Numbered from the stretch's first letter, positions 16,835 to 25,401 are shown. The stretch: DNA of 64,000 bases from Microbulbifer sp. MKSA007 (GCA_032615215.1 CP128433.1:3617501-3681500), one strand, 5' to 3'. A program made the numbers and translations. Notes: generated from the letters alone by a model not told the origin.

Positions 16835-16935
16835 GCCTAACGCCTTATTCAGAGGTTTGTGGAAATGGGAATTTTTTTGCAGCTTTTTTGCAAAACAAGC
16901 GGCAGTTTTACTAATCCGTTACAGCAACTTGTTAT
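16835..16935 (-). repeat. attC-like site with perfect GTTAGGC right box
   Basis: Minus strand: ATAACAAGTTGCTGTAACGG at the left, overlapping the upstream stop. The right end is AATAAGGCGTTAGGC, matching GTTRRRY. About 101 bases. Confidence 0.7.
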
Positions 16936-17450
16936 ATTGCATTTTCTAGCCAATTCTCTGCCTCTTCCACTAAGTGCTCTCTAAACTTTATCTCAGCTTT
17001 ATCTCGTGGAAGATCTGTATGATACAAGATCATAGATCCATCTTTACAATCCCAGATTTCTCTCAGCCAGCAAAATACACGTTCTAGACCTAAATTATCT
17101 CCCATATATTCTCTGTCTGGATATTCTTCAGTTATTTCATGATGAACATGCCAATAGAGGAACGACGCGCCTTCCTCAGGATCTAAGGAATTTGAAGTAA
17201 TCTCTTCTAGCCTTTTTCTTACTATTACATTTGCCGCGTCAAATTTTGAGAGATCTGGGACGTTTAGCTCTGTCATCGTTTGCTCGAAAACGGGGGCTAA
17301 ATCAGCCATTACCAAGTTTTTCGCTCCACATAGCTCATTTAAACCATCGGTAAAAACTCCATCACACAGCCAAGAATCAGCCAGTGATTTTATGTCATCA
17401 CTACTGAGCCTTCCGAGCTTAAACAGTGCAAATGCTTCTAAGGGTTCCAT
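16932..17450 (-). CDS. Cassette gene: hypothetical acidic protein
   Basis: 172 aa, soluble and acidic. N-terminal helices (EAFALFKLGRLSSDDIKSLA) are followed by a central YWHVHHEITEEYPDREYMG segment rich in His and acidic residues, and a C-terminal helix ending AENWLENAI. No family recognised; the size and composition are common among cassette proteins of unknown function. The start at 17450 is close to the R' box split by IS1182 copy B. Confidence 0.55.
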   Translation of the reverse strand: MEPLEAFALFKLGRLSSDDIKSLADSWLCDGVFTDGLNELCGAKNLVMADLAPVFEQTMTELNVPDLSKFDAANVIVRKRLEEITSNSLDPEEGASFLYWHVHHEITEEYPDREYMGDNLGLERVFCWLREIWDCKDGSMILYHTDLPRDKAEIKFREHLVEEAENWLENAI

Positions 17451-17471
17451 ATTACCTCAAACAACATAACG

Positions 17472-19242
17472 AGGCTGTAGAAAAACAGTTTTAGAAAAAG
17501 CTGTCATTCCTCAGGTTCCTCCAAACAAAAATTTCGGTCTAAATTTAGCGATACCACTAAATTTCTTTCATTGTATTAAATTTAGGCGCCTTGATGCCCC
17601 TAATTTATACTCAATCAATGGATACTGCCATATCTCATCAACTTTTCTATATTATGTACCAAGCAGAACATCTGCCATTGTCCCTGAACCTTACTTTTTC
17701 CTCGTAGCGAGAAGCGATTCAATCGCTTGTTGGTACCAATGTTCCCGAACACTGGCTCGACAACAGACATTCGATGTCCATAAATGGTCTTGCCTTCGAT
17801 ACTATCAACCCGCTTTTTCATCCAGTCAGTGGCTGTCCGTCCGTTTGTCCAAGTTAGGGATACTTGCCTTCCATGTCCTTTTCGAGAGCTGGCAGATTCC
17901 GGGTTTCGCATACACTGATTTTTAAGGCTGCATTCCCTGCAGTCAGTGAGGCGCCCTTCGAACAATAGCTTTTTCTTACCTTCACTAACATGCTCTTCCT
18001 TTAATAAAAGCATAGATTTTCCTGCCGGACAGATACAGGTTTTCTTTTTCTTATTGAATGTAAATTCACTAGCAGGGAAAGTCTGCTGGACATTAGCCCT
18101 ACCTTTTTGTTTACGCTTGCCATACTTGGCTTTTTGCTTAGCAAAAGCTTTATCACGTGAACGGAATTTATTGTCAGGTATGTAGGCATTGATGCCGCTC
18201 TCTCGCAGGTAGCTGTAGTTAGCGTCGTTGGAGAACCCAGTATCAGCAGTAATGATGACCTGTTTGGCCAAGATGTCTTCATCTATTCCTATATGCTGAT
18301 AATGGCAACTGATGCCATCGAGAATAGGCTTCAATGTATGATGTTCTTGCCCCTCACCAAAGGCCTGTGCTTCAACAACTATCTGATGCTTCCTATCAAC
18401 TGCGGCAACGCCGTTATAGCCCTGGATGGTTCCCTTGCTGGTAGTCATCTTGGCTGACTCATTGTCTGTGATATTACTTTTTACTTCTTTAGGGTTTTTA
18501 CCTTGTCCCATCCTGGGGGAGTGATTCTTTAAGAACTGATCAATTTTATCAAAGTGTTTCTGAAGAGTATCCGCCGCTTTAGCTACCGCTTGTTTTCGCT
18601 CTTTTTCATTAGGCTTCCTGCCATCAAGCCTCTTGTGCTCTTTGAGACAATATTTGATCTTCTTGAGAATTTTTTCCTGCTTCTGTTCTAGTTCTTTAAA
18701 AGTTCCCGAATGTTCTTTGCTGGCATTGGATGGCATCTTGCATCCATCTATTGCGAAAAGTTCGTTGCCAAGCAGCCCCTGCTGATCGCAGACCAGTAAC
18801 ACTTGCTCAAACACCGACTCAATCGCATCAGGATAACTGCTTACGAAACTCGCAATACTAGTAAAATGTGGAACGGTATCGCATGACAGTGCTTTGAAGA
18901 GGATATTGTTCTCACATTGCCATTGAATTTCACGGCTTGAGGTAATGCCTTTTGAGTAAGCAAACAATATGATTTTCAGGAGGATAGCTGGATCATAAGC
19001 GGTTCGCCCGCCGCTATCATTTTGATATTTTTTATGGAAGACAGAGAGGTCGATATGGTCATCAATCAGATGATGAAGTGTAAACTCAAAGGTTTCAGGT
19101 TGTAGTTGCTCTTCGAAATTGATGATTACCATTGCATCTTGGTTGTAATCGTAACGTTTGAAATTGGGCATATGGATAATCTCGACATCAAGACCTCCAT
19201 TTTAACAAAAAAGCTACCTTTTAAGAGTTTTTCTACAGCCTG
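17472..19242 (-). mobile_element. IS1182-family insertion sequence, copy B
   Basis: 1771 bp, the same length, ends and orientation as copy A. It is flanked by the 4-bp repeat AACG (17468-17471 and 19243-19246). Rejoining the flanks gives GGCAGCGTTATGTTG on the minus strand, i.e. the R' box of an attC-like site. The two copies flank three cassettes (14974-17471), but each has its own duplication, so two independent insertions fit better than one composite transposon. Confidence 0.9.
17615..19171 (-). CDS. IS1182-family transposase (copy B)
   Basis: 518 aa, nearly identical to copy A, with the same DDE residues (LFAIDGCKM, IITADTGFSN, MSVVEPVFGNIG) and cysteine cluster, here CRECSLKNQC instead of CRGCS. 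Other differences: NPESASS for NPDSANS, GHGRQ for GHGGQ, GKSKV for GKIKV. No frame break. Which copy is parental cannot be told from the window. Confidence 0.92.
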   Translation of the reverse strand: MPNFKRYDYNQDAMVIINFEEQLQPETFEFTLHHLIDDHIDLSVFHKKYQNDSGGRTAYDPAILLKIILFAYSKGITSSREIQWQCENNILFKALSCDTVPHFTSIASFVSSYPDAIESVFEQVLLVCDQQGLLGNELFAIDGCKMPSNASKEHSGTFKELEQKQEKILKKIKYCLKEHKRLDGRKPNEKERKQAVAKAADTLQKHFDKIDQFLKNHSPRMGQGKNPKEVKSNITDNESAKMTTSKGTIQGYNGVAAVDRKHQIVVEAQAFGEGQEHHTLKPILDGISCHYQHIGIDEDILAKQVIITADTGFSNDANYSYLRESGINAYIPDNKFRSRDKAFAKQKAKYGKRKQKGRANVQQTFPASEFTFNKKKKTCICPAGKSMLLLKEEHVSEGKKKLLFEGRLTDCRECSLKNQCMRNPESASSRKGHGRQVSLTWTNGRTATDWMKKRVDSIEGKTIYGHRMSVVEPVFGNIGTNKRLNRFSLRGKSKVQGQWQMFCLVHNIEKLMRYGSIH

Positions 19243-19316
19243 AACGCTGCCAACAGCGGCCAATCGTAGCGAGGCCCAGCCTCAGAGGGGCGATGCTCCT
19301 TGGCCTTGTTCTCTAT
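19243..19316 (-). repeat. attC-like site, right box split by IS1182 copy B
   Basis: Minus strand: TAGAGAACAAGGCCAAGG at the left, a GGCTGGGCCTC centre, and CGATTGGCCGCTGTTGGCAG then CGTT at the break. The remaining ATGTTG is at 17462-17467. Confidence 0.6.
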
Positions 19317-19912
19317 TTACTTGAAAAATAAGTCTTAAGGTTTGCCTCTTTAAACACCTTTAGAAGCTCTTCGGATTTCTCAAGTGATACAAGAATTAAT
19401 GGCAAGGAATCAGAATCTTCATCAATAGCAAGAAGCTTAAAACCTGCTTCGTTAGCGCATTTAAACAAAGAGGGACATTCATCATCCTGTAGGGTTGTTG
19501 CAATACCATAGTTACTTGATCTATAGAAATCCATGATCTCATTGTATGAGTCTGCTGTCTGTAGCTTTTCCTCAGAAAGGGTGTTTAATTGTAACAATGC
19601 ATCATCTGGTTCATGAGCGCCATCTACATATACGAGAAATTTATTCTTCATTAAAATTTCCACTACAATGACGGAATCAGACATGTCATCTACTGATTCG
19701 ATGTCTCTTTCTCTGAGTTCGAACTCATATTCTTCCAGGAAAGATTCAGGTGAATTTAAATACAGATTTATATCGTTACTTGCCTTCTCACTAGACTTAG
19801 AAGCTAATGACACCAACCTACTTAATGGATGTGTTGGTTTACCAGTCTTCTTCATGCTGGCATAGACAGCAAAAGATGCTAAGCACAAGCCAATGATTAG
19901 GAGTAAGTTCAA
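19313..19912 (-). CDS. Cassette gene: membrane-anchored hypothetical protein
   Basis: 199 aa. An N-terminal hydrophobic segment (LLLIIGLCLASFAVYASM) without a clear cleavage site suggests a single membrane anchor. The soluble part alternates strands and helices and ends LLAIDEDSDSLPLILVSLEK, a pattern I associate loosely with DUF6630-like proteins (a strand, D-x-D-S-D, a strand, then a helix); this link is tentative. The function is unknown. It has attC-like sites on both sides. Confidence 0.6.
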   Translation of the reverse strand: MNLLLIIGLCLASFAVYASMKKTGKPTHPLSRLVSLASKSSEKASNDINLYLNSPESFLEEYEFELRERDIESVDDMSDSVIVVEILMKNKFLVYVDGAHEPDDALLQLNTLSEEKLQTADSYNEIMDFYRSSNYGIATTLQDDECPSLFKCANEAGFKLLAIDEDSDSLPLILVSLEKSEELLKVFKEANLKTYFSSK

Positions 19913-19931
19913 GGTTGTACCTCTTTGTAAA

Positions 19932-20034
19932 TGTTACGCCCCAATAAGCTGTCCAGTGAGGCCCCTACAATAGTGACGGCCTCGTGCCGACCCAGTGGCG
20001 CTTACTGAGTCAGACTTCATTGGATTGTTAGGCA
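19932..20034 (-). repeat. attC-like site
   Basis: Minus strand: a perfect left box GCCTAACAATCCAATG pairs with AGCTTATTGGGGCGTAAC at the right. The centre holds GGGTCGGCACGAGGCC. About 103 bases. Confidence 0.65.
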
Positions 20035-20435
20035 GGTTTAAACCAGCGTTCTGGTGCTCTTTTGTTTAGCAGATAGTATACCGCTAGAAAGCATGAAGCT
20101 TCGCCGATCCCCGTATATAGTGAGTAAGCACCCAGAGGTGTGAGAATGCTCATGCCGGCAACTACGATAGCCAAGATCAGGAAGGTACTTTTAGGATTCT
20201 CGGTCCTTTTTCTGATCATGCCAGAGACCCATAGCAAAATGGCACCCCATATAGGGATGAATATGTAATTAAAGGGATCGAGTATTCCTGTTTCAGAGCT
20301 AAGCACGTAGATAAACTCTTCAATCAAGAAAATTAGAAAGCTTAGGGCTATGAGGAGGTACACCATCTTGATACTTGTAGGAGTAGCTAGTTTCTCTAGC
20401 TCAATATCTGATTCAGGTGCTTTGTACGGATTCAT
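20028..20435 (-). CDS. Cassette gene: four-helix membrane protein
   Basis: 135 aa with a short cytoplasmic N-terminus (MNPYKAPESDIELE) and four hydrophobic segments at about residues 24-42, 55-72, 83-104 and 108-126. The N-terminal N-P-Y-x-A-P motif is common in small DUF membrane proteins of marine bacteria. Function unknown. Its stop lies within 5 bases of a perfect GCCTAAC box and its start follows a GTTAGGT box. Confidence 0.6.
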   Translation of the reverse strand: MNPYKAPESDIELEKLATPTSIKMVYLLIALSFLIFLIEEFIYVLSSETGILDPFNYIFIPIWGAILLWVSGMIRKRTENPKSTFLILAIVVAGMSILTPLGAYSLYTGIGEASCFLAVYYLLNKRAPERWFKPA

Positions 20436-20444
20436 TAATGGTAT

Positions 20445-20533
20445 ACCTAACGTTCACATAACCGGCCGTAAACGGCGCGGCAGTTTGTTGTGGTTCAGCC
20501 AGCTCTGCTGGCAAGATTGATGTACTTGTTAAC
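20445..20533 (-). repeat. attC-like site with perfect GTTAGGT right box
   Basis: Minus strand: AGTTAACAAGTACATCAATC at the left. The centre holds GCCAGCAGAGCTGGC and GCCGTTTACGGC hairpins. The right end is GTGAACGTTAGGTATACC. About 89 bases. Confidence 0.7.
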
Positions 20534-20843
20534 TGTTGATTACTGGATAGATTGCATAGAAAAACAGCCCTATCCCTGTGACGGTAAGCGCTGAGGCAAC
20601 GACTTTACGTTAAGTGCTAGATAATGTTATGCCCGGATAGTGGCGAATATTATCACCCGACAACCAAAACAATGGGAAAAGACAAGCTACCCACGCGGCT
20701 TGCCTTAATAAAGTTATCGTACCGTCTCGGCCGGGAATAACTATTCCATTTGATAGTGCTCCGACAACAAAGTAGGCCAACATCAAAAATGGAATTAGAC
20801 ACAAAGCCAGTGCTTTACCCCTGGGTTGTGCGACTTCGTTCAT
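20529..20843 (-). pseudogene. Cassette gene: small membrane protein with in-frame TAA
   Basis: The frame from ATG 20843 gives 77 aa to TAA at 20610-20612. The same frame continues for 26 more codons (KVVASALTVTGIGLFFYAIY, a good membrane helix) and ends in a TAA that forms part of the left box of the attC-like site at 20445-20533, exactly where cassette genes normally end. So the original gene was probably 104 aa with three membrane helices, and the first TAA is a nonsense change or a base error. No family recognised. Confidence 0.55.
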
Positions 20844-20855
20844 GACTACCCCAGA

Positions 20856-20866
20856 CAGCTAACTGT
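20856..20866 (-). repeat. Isolated R'-like box at the right end of the array
   Basis: CAGTTAGCTG on the minus strand, 13 bases before the first cassette gene's ATG. It is the outermost recognisable core box; no complete attC or attI palindrome is visible to its right. Confidence 0.4.
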
Positions 20867-20869
20867 TAA

Positions 20870-21354
20870 TTCAAAAGAAGCTTCTTTATATCAGCCCGCT
20901 TTATATTTCTATGCCCAATCTCTCCCAAAAGATAAAAAAATCAATAAGTTATCGTGATTCGGTGCAAGTGCGCAAGAACATATACAAAGCAGCGTTTTTA
21001 CAATTCTGTATTTTCTCTGCTTTACATCACCTTTGGAACCCTTTAAGTATCAATGAGTTACTGAGTTTCAACTAGAAGTAGGAGCCGCTTCTGCTGGCTT
21101 TTGTTATTGAAAGTGCAGCTGTACACTTTTCGATCAGTGTCAACCAATTTACATAGCCCAAAACTTATAATTTGAGGGTTATGGCTTGCTAGCCACTTGT
21201 GCCCTCTAAACAACCCCATCACTCATTAGCGTTTACGCACGGTGTGCTCCATATCATCAGACATAGCCTCCCATCCAAGCTGTAAATCTATACTTCACTG
21301 TCTTGTAAACACAAGTCGATATACAGCACCTTCACTCACCTCACTCCCCCAACC
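20870..21354. other. Non-coding region right of the cassette array
   Basis: About 480 bases with no recognised gene. This is where an integron integrase and attI would be expected if they were local; nothing like them is seen. Confidence 0.5.
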
Positions 21355-21639
21355 TTATTGATCTCCTAATTTTTTATCACCTGGCGTCAACAGGGTTTCC
21401 GTTACTACCATCCTTATAAGTAGCGATAGCGAATCTAGGGGGCTGGTTATACAGGTTCGGAAAAGCGTGATGGATTGAAATCTAGCGATGTGGAGGGGCA
21501 CTTTGTATGTTAGGCGAGCGCCTGAGACTCCATCCGGGAAAGAATGAGCTGCGAGGAGCAGAAAAACCAAGGCATAGATTCCTTCAAAAGTGGAACCTCC
21601 TTTGCTGGCAGATAAATTAATCACTGACTCAGTACACAA
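21355..21639 (-). CDS. Unidentified 94-aa open frame
   Basis: A minus-strand frame from 21639 to 21355, hydrophobic in the middle (GIYALVFLLLAAHSFPDG). It has no recognised family, RBS or neighbour support. It may be a chance frame over a structured or decayed mobile element, since a transposase remnant lies immediately to its right. Confidence 0.25.
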   Translation of the reverse strand: MCTESVINLSASKGGSTFEGIYALVFLLLAAHSFPDGVSGARLTYKVPLHIARFQSITLFRTCITSPLDSLSLLIRMVVTETLLTPGDKKLGDQ

Positions 21640-21727
21640 GAGCTAGGGAGCATTGACGGGAATATTCCTCCTTCATCAAAAGGCTAGGCATCTTCACTCA
21701 GCCTAGGCTCTGTCTTCAGCGCAATCC

Positions 21728-21785
21728 CGGAGGTTGCTTGAAGCAGCTGGTGGGCTCGGCAACGTTCATCTGGAGGGTCTGTGCA
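21728..21785 (+). pseudogene. Short remnant of a RAYT/Y1-type transposase 3' end
   Basis: The segment GGTTGCTTGAAGCAGCTGGT followed by GGGCTCGGCA resembles the region of the intact transposase encoding its SRFKGLVGSVKVV segment and matches the decayed copy at about 26240-26290 better still. It ends where the IS110 element begins. Confidence 0.4.
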
Positions 21786-21816
21786 TAGCAAGTGACTATG
21801 GTTACTCGTCAAGTTT

Positions 21817-22803
21817 TTAAGCCATACTTTCATCCCAGTAGGTGTTGTTTTTCACCATTGTATTCAGGATCGTAATCTGCTTTCTCATGCAGGCAACCAG
21901 AGCAACCTTTTTAGGTTTGCCAGCGTCGACTAATCGCTTATACATGGGCTTTAGTTTGGGATGATGTTGTATGGCCGACATGATGGAAACAAAAAGAACC
22001 GTGCGTACGCGATGCCTTCCACCTCGAATATATCGTTTGCCCTGGAAGTTGCCGCTATCACGGTTCATCGGGGCGATACCGACAAGTGTAGCGATTTCTT
22101 TACGGTTCAATTGTCCTAGCTCAGGAAGTTCACTCATTAACGTATAGGCCAATACATTTCCGACCCCTTTGGCACTCAACAATAGGTCACGCCTTTGCCG
22201 CCACTCAGACACACTGTTAACCAGTTTATCCAGTTGCTTGTCGATACCTTGTAGCTCTTTCTTGATGGTGTTTAGAATGGTCTGTATAGGTTTGTGTACT
22301 GATTTCGGCATTCTCTGAAGCCGATTCTTTTGCATTGTACTCATCTCTAAACACTGACTTCTTACCGCCAGTAAGTCACTGATCTCCCTAAGCTTTTCTG
22401 GTTTTAGCACCGACAGCCCTGGCTTCATGGCCTCACCAAAATGTGCAATATCCATTGCATCTAGCTTGTCAGTTTTGGCGAGGCGCCCCGCGGATTTAGC
22501 GAAGCTCCTTATCTGCGAAGGATTGCAAACAACAATAGGTAATCCGGCTTTGTCGGCGGCGCAAACAAACTCTAACTCGAGCCTTCCCGTAGACTCTATT
22601 AATACTCTTTGAGGTTTAAGAGGTTGTAGTTGTTTAATGGCATCTTTAATGCCATTTTTATCATTGGCAACACTAAAGAACTGGCCAGTAGGTCTCACAT
22701 AAATATCGAGTTGTTTACTGCTGGTATCGATACCGACATTGATCTCTTGAGGTTCCATAAGATAAGCTATCTCCGCCTTGCTATTCGGGCTCGAGGCCCA
22801 CAT
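21817..22803 (-). CDS. IS110/IS1111-family transposase
   Basis: 328 aa in the ORF; the likely start is the internal Met of MEPQEINVGIDTSSKQLDIY at residue 16 (22758). The N-terminal DEDD (RuvC-like) domain has Asp in NVGIDTSSKQ, Glu in VLIESTG and Asp in KTDKLDAMDIA. The C-terminal Tnp_20 domain has SAKGVGNVLAYTLMSELPEL and LVGIAPMNRDSGNFQGKRYI with a catalytic-type serine. It appears intact. Elements of this family move as circles with a bridge-type ncRNA encoded in their non-coding ends. Exact element ends were not resolved. Confidence 0.92.
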   Translation of the reverse strand: MWASSPNSKAEIAYLMEPQEINVGIDTSSKQLDIYVRPTGQFFSVANDKNGIKDAIKQLQPLKPQRVLIESTGRLELEFVCAADKAGLPIVVCNPSQIRSFAKSAGRLAKTDKLDAMDIAHFGEAMKPGLSVLKPEKLREISDLLAVRSQCLEMSTMQKNRLQRMPKSVHKPIQTILNTIKKELQGIDKQLDKLVNSVSEWRQRRDLLLSAKGVGNVLAYTLMSELPELGQLNRKEIATLVGIAPMNRDSGNFQGKRYIRGGRHRVRTVLFVSIMSAIQHHPKLKPMYKRLVDAGKPKKVALVACMRKQITILNTMVKNNTYWDESMA

Positions 22804-23248
22804 GACTATCCGAGTTATGCCTAGTGAGTGCTTATCACGTTCATACTTGTTATCGGTCTTTTACGAACCAGCCAAGCAGCGAACTGTGATAAACAAGGCC
22901 TTCGGTGGCCGCCGAAGGTGGGTCTCAATTTACCCGTTAACGAAAAGGATTTTCAACATCAGAATCGGGCAAGAACAACCATACAAGCCAAGCATTGAGT
23001 ACACATCTTATGGTGCTGGCGAGACTTGCTTACCCTCTCTTCCTGTCGGATAAGAGGGTCTGCTTGTTAAACACCTCCAAGACATCAGCATGGCCATTCC
23101 GAGTTCGCTACCTAATCACCTTTGGCACCCTAGAGGCATTCGAATCAGAGCGCGTATATCCCCTTACGAACAGAGGCGCAATGATTCATCTTGGAGTCCC
23201 GTTTTCAATTATTGGGTGCCTCAAGTTGCCCCACCCTTATTAGGATAT
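22804..23248. other. IS110 flank and intergenic region
   Basis: No gene is recognised between the IS110 transposase and csrA. The part next to the transposase start contains several hairpins (for example CCTTCGGTGGCCGCCGAAGG at 22903-22922). These could belong to the element's non-coding end, where IS110 elements encode their guide RNA, but the boundary is not visible. Confidence 0.4.
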
Positions 23249-23428
23249 TCAGACCTTCGCTTTCTGCTGCCTTTTGATCCGCACATAGATTTCTTCACGG
23301 TGGATGGGGAGTGATTTGGGTGCGCTTATGCCTATCTTCACTTGATTGCCTTTCACCTCCAGCACTTTGACTGAGACATTTGCTCCAATCCTTAGAAGTT
23401 CACCTGTCCGTCGCTTTAAGATCAACAT
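23249..23428 (-). CDS. csrA: CsrA/RsmA-family RNA-binding regulator (accessory paralogue)
   Basis: 59 aa from MLILKRRTGE, an ideal CsrA N-terminus; the five upstream codons (MKEIS) are not part of the family. CsrA dimers bind GGA motifs in 5' leaders and alter translation or mRNA stability. Key residues are present: the first beta strand LILKRR (Arg/Lys near position 6-7), the core KGNQVKIGISAPKSLP and HREEIY with Arg47 at the position of E. coli Arg44. It lacks the long polar tail of E. coli CsrA. The location, between an IS110 element and decayed transposases, suggests an accessory copy rather than the housekeeping one, which usually sits with alaS/tRNA-Ser. Confidence 0.88.
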   Translation of the reverse strand: MLILKRRTGELLRIGANVSVKVLEVKGNQVKIGISAPKSLPIHREEIYVRIKRQQKAKV

Positions 23429-24250
23429 ACTTATTTCCTTCAATGGTCAAAGTTTGGGCGCTTCCGGGGTGGGGAAGCTTGGGCTTAACATTTGGAGGAA
23501 ATGTGGGGTGGTGCGCGGGGGCGGTAGGCAGAGAAGAGGAAAAGGCGGGCGCTAGGCTTCCAGAGCTTGGGAACAGGCCTCAAGCCGCTGAATGTACTCC
23601 ACTTTATTGAAGACGAGCGGGTTTCTAGCGTATTATCCATATAGCCATTTTGATAGTGCGATTATCAATTTGGTCAGCTGGCCCCGGGTGTTCCTAGCAC
23701 CTTGGGTCAGCGCCTTTTACTTACTCTTACGTCACGCTACCGTTCTCCTTTGAGGGGATGGGTCTTTTAGAAAATTCTCGGCTCTATCGAAGCTTCCAAA
23801 ATCCTTTAAACTTCTGAGGCGTTTTTAATTGGCTCGCTCAATTACGGCCAAAATACCCAAAATATCTATCGATTTTACGCATCTTTGAGAGCGAAACAAA
23901 CTGAATAAATTCCAATAGGATTATTTTCGCGCCTATATTTTATTTATTTTTGGCTGAAGAAATCTCAATCAATCATTGGAAAACTCAATTCACATTGAAA
24001 TTCACCTCATGCTTTTCTTAAAAGATTAAAGATCAATATTCTCAATCACATGGCTAACTAAAGGCTAAACCAGGGAATGTGAAAGTCCACTAATGACTTA
24101 ATTGGCTCATTAGTTTTATACTCGTATCCACACTCCTTTGTTAAATACTGGAAGAGCGGGATTCCGTTGTTGGGATAAATATTGAGTTCAGCGTGGAGTT
24201 ACTACCTTGCAAGTCACCTCTCCACACTAGTGCTATTGCTTGATTATTTT
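23429..24250. other. Non-coding stretch upstream of csrA
   Basis: About 820 bases. A strongly G-rich plus-strand segment at 23460-23530 (runs of G4-G5) stands just upstream of csrA on the opposite strand. The rest is AT-rich. No gene, tRNA or array seen. Confidence 0.45.
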
Positions 24251-24254
24251 GGGT

Positions 24255-24640
24255 TGAAAACAACCGTGCAAGTAGCCGCTGGTAAGGTCATTTTAGATTC
24301 CAGGCTTAGCTCTATCCTTGCCAGTATTGCCAAGATATTGAAGACTCTGATTACACTTGTACTCAAAAGCGCATTCGCACGGTCGTATCTAGTGAGCAAC
24401 CCAAAGCTCTACTTTATTTATTGGTAGTGAGCGTTTGAAAGAACCTAAAGTACTCCCCTTTCAGTTGGAGCACTACTTCGAGCCAGTGACTGGAGTGGCC
24501 GGTATTTAGATCCTTAAAAACGAGGTAGTATTTACGGAATCGCCCCTCCTATCCGAGATACTTGATACCTCTCCACTGGCTATGTAGCAACCATATTTTG
24601 AAAGCAGATTAAAGTCTGTAGGTGACTGCCAGTAGCTTCC
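24255..24640 (+). pseudogene. Decayed RAYT/Y1-type transposase, copy 1
   Basis: Plus-strand sequence from about 24255 to 24640 follows the 3' half of the intact transposase at 28028-29023 with many substitutions and small indels. For example, TTGCCAGTATTGCCAAG matches CGTGCCAATATTGCCAAG, and GACTGGAGTGGCCGG followed by TATTTAGATCC is nearly unchanged. No open frame survives. It is followed by a copy of a non-coding repeat also found after the intact gene. Confidence 0.7.
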
Positions 24641-24777
24641 TCTCAGCATTCCTTATAATCTGGCCTACCCCAAAATCAGCCTTCCCCAAAACCTGAACGT
24701 CAATTTCTGGTACTCCACTTCCCCTGCCTCTATGCCAGAGATGGAGAATCTGCAGAAAGCTTTTATGGCTATTTACA

Positions 24778-25401
24778 TCAGAGCCACTGCCATCTGGGGC
24801 CATCAGGATAAAGCCTTAACCTTTGCCCTTGAATATGTGTACGGCCGGTATAAGTATCCTCGCTCCCATCGACAGTCTCTCTAACAACAGTACCCCGAAA
24901 ACGTTGATACCATTTGCCTCTATAATTATGATCTTGAAAATTTTTTAAGCGCAACTTACAGGTTTTTGACGAAATCCCAAAATCCATTTCGGTTTCACTT
25001 AAGTCAACATTATTTTTTTCCAGTTCTTCTTTAAACTGCTCCATATAATCGCTAGTGGGCTGATAGTGGCCACTGAAATTATTAATATGCTCTATTATTC
25101 CACCTACCACCGAGATATGCCCAGCCGCAGCAACTGGTCGCCCTGAAAAAAATGCTGAATGGTGCTGAATGTCGCCATTTTTGTTACCACAAAAGATACG
25201 CCCATTTTTATCCATAACGAATGCCCAAGATCCGCCAGGATTGGTATTAAGTCTCTCTCCGCGCCAAAACAGAAGCCCATCTTGTATCGTAACCTGATAT
25301 TTTTCTCGTTCAGCTTCACTCATATAGGGCACAACAACTCCACTATAAGTATCTTTACTTAAACCGCTATCTTTTAGCATTCCAAGTTCTTTGTATGGCA
25401 T
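24778..25401 (-). CDS. Unidentified 207-aa protein
   Basis: No signal peptide or membrane segment. The middle has a recognisable conserved-looking pattern: GSWAFVMDKNGRIFCGN, HHSAFFSGRPVAAAGHISVV, then NNFSGHYQP followed by an amphipathic helix (MEQFKEELEKNNVDLSE). I have seen the H-S-x-F-x-x-G-x-P-V-A-x-A-G … S-G-H-Y-x-P pattern in bacterial proteins of unknown function, including toxin-like C-terminal regions, but I cannot assign an activity. The C-terminus is basic (RTHIQGQRLRLYPDG). It is flanked by decayed transposases on both sides, consistent with horizontal acquisition. No immunity-like partner lies adjacent. Confidence 0.6.
   Translation of the reverse strand: MPYKELGMLKDSGLSKDTYSGVVVPYMSEAEREKYQVTIQDGLLFWRGERLNTNPGGSWAFVMDKNGRIFCGNKNGDIQHHSAFFSGRPVAAAGHISVVGGIIEHINNFSGHYQPTSDYMEQFKEELEKNNVDLSETEMDFGISSKTCKLRLKNFQDHNYRGKWYQRFRGTVVRETVDGSEDTYTGRTHIQGQRLRLYPDGPRWQWL

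Noticed and set aside
13203..19242. Composite transposon bounded by the two IS1182 copies
   Set aside because: Each copy has its own 4-bp duplication and each interrupts a different attC-like site, so independent insertions explain the data better.
8078..21354. Integron integrase gene or attI
   Set aside because: No tyrosine-recombinase-like frame on either strand of the array or its flanks; hence called an integrase-less cassette cluster.
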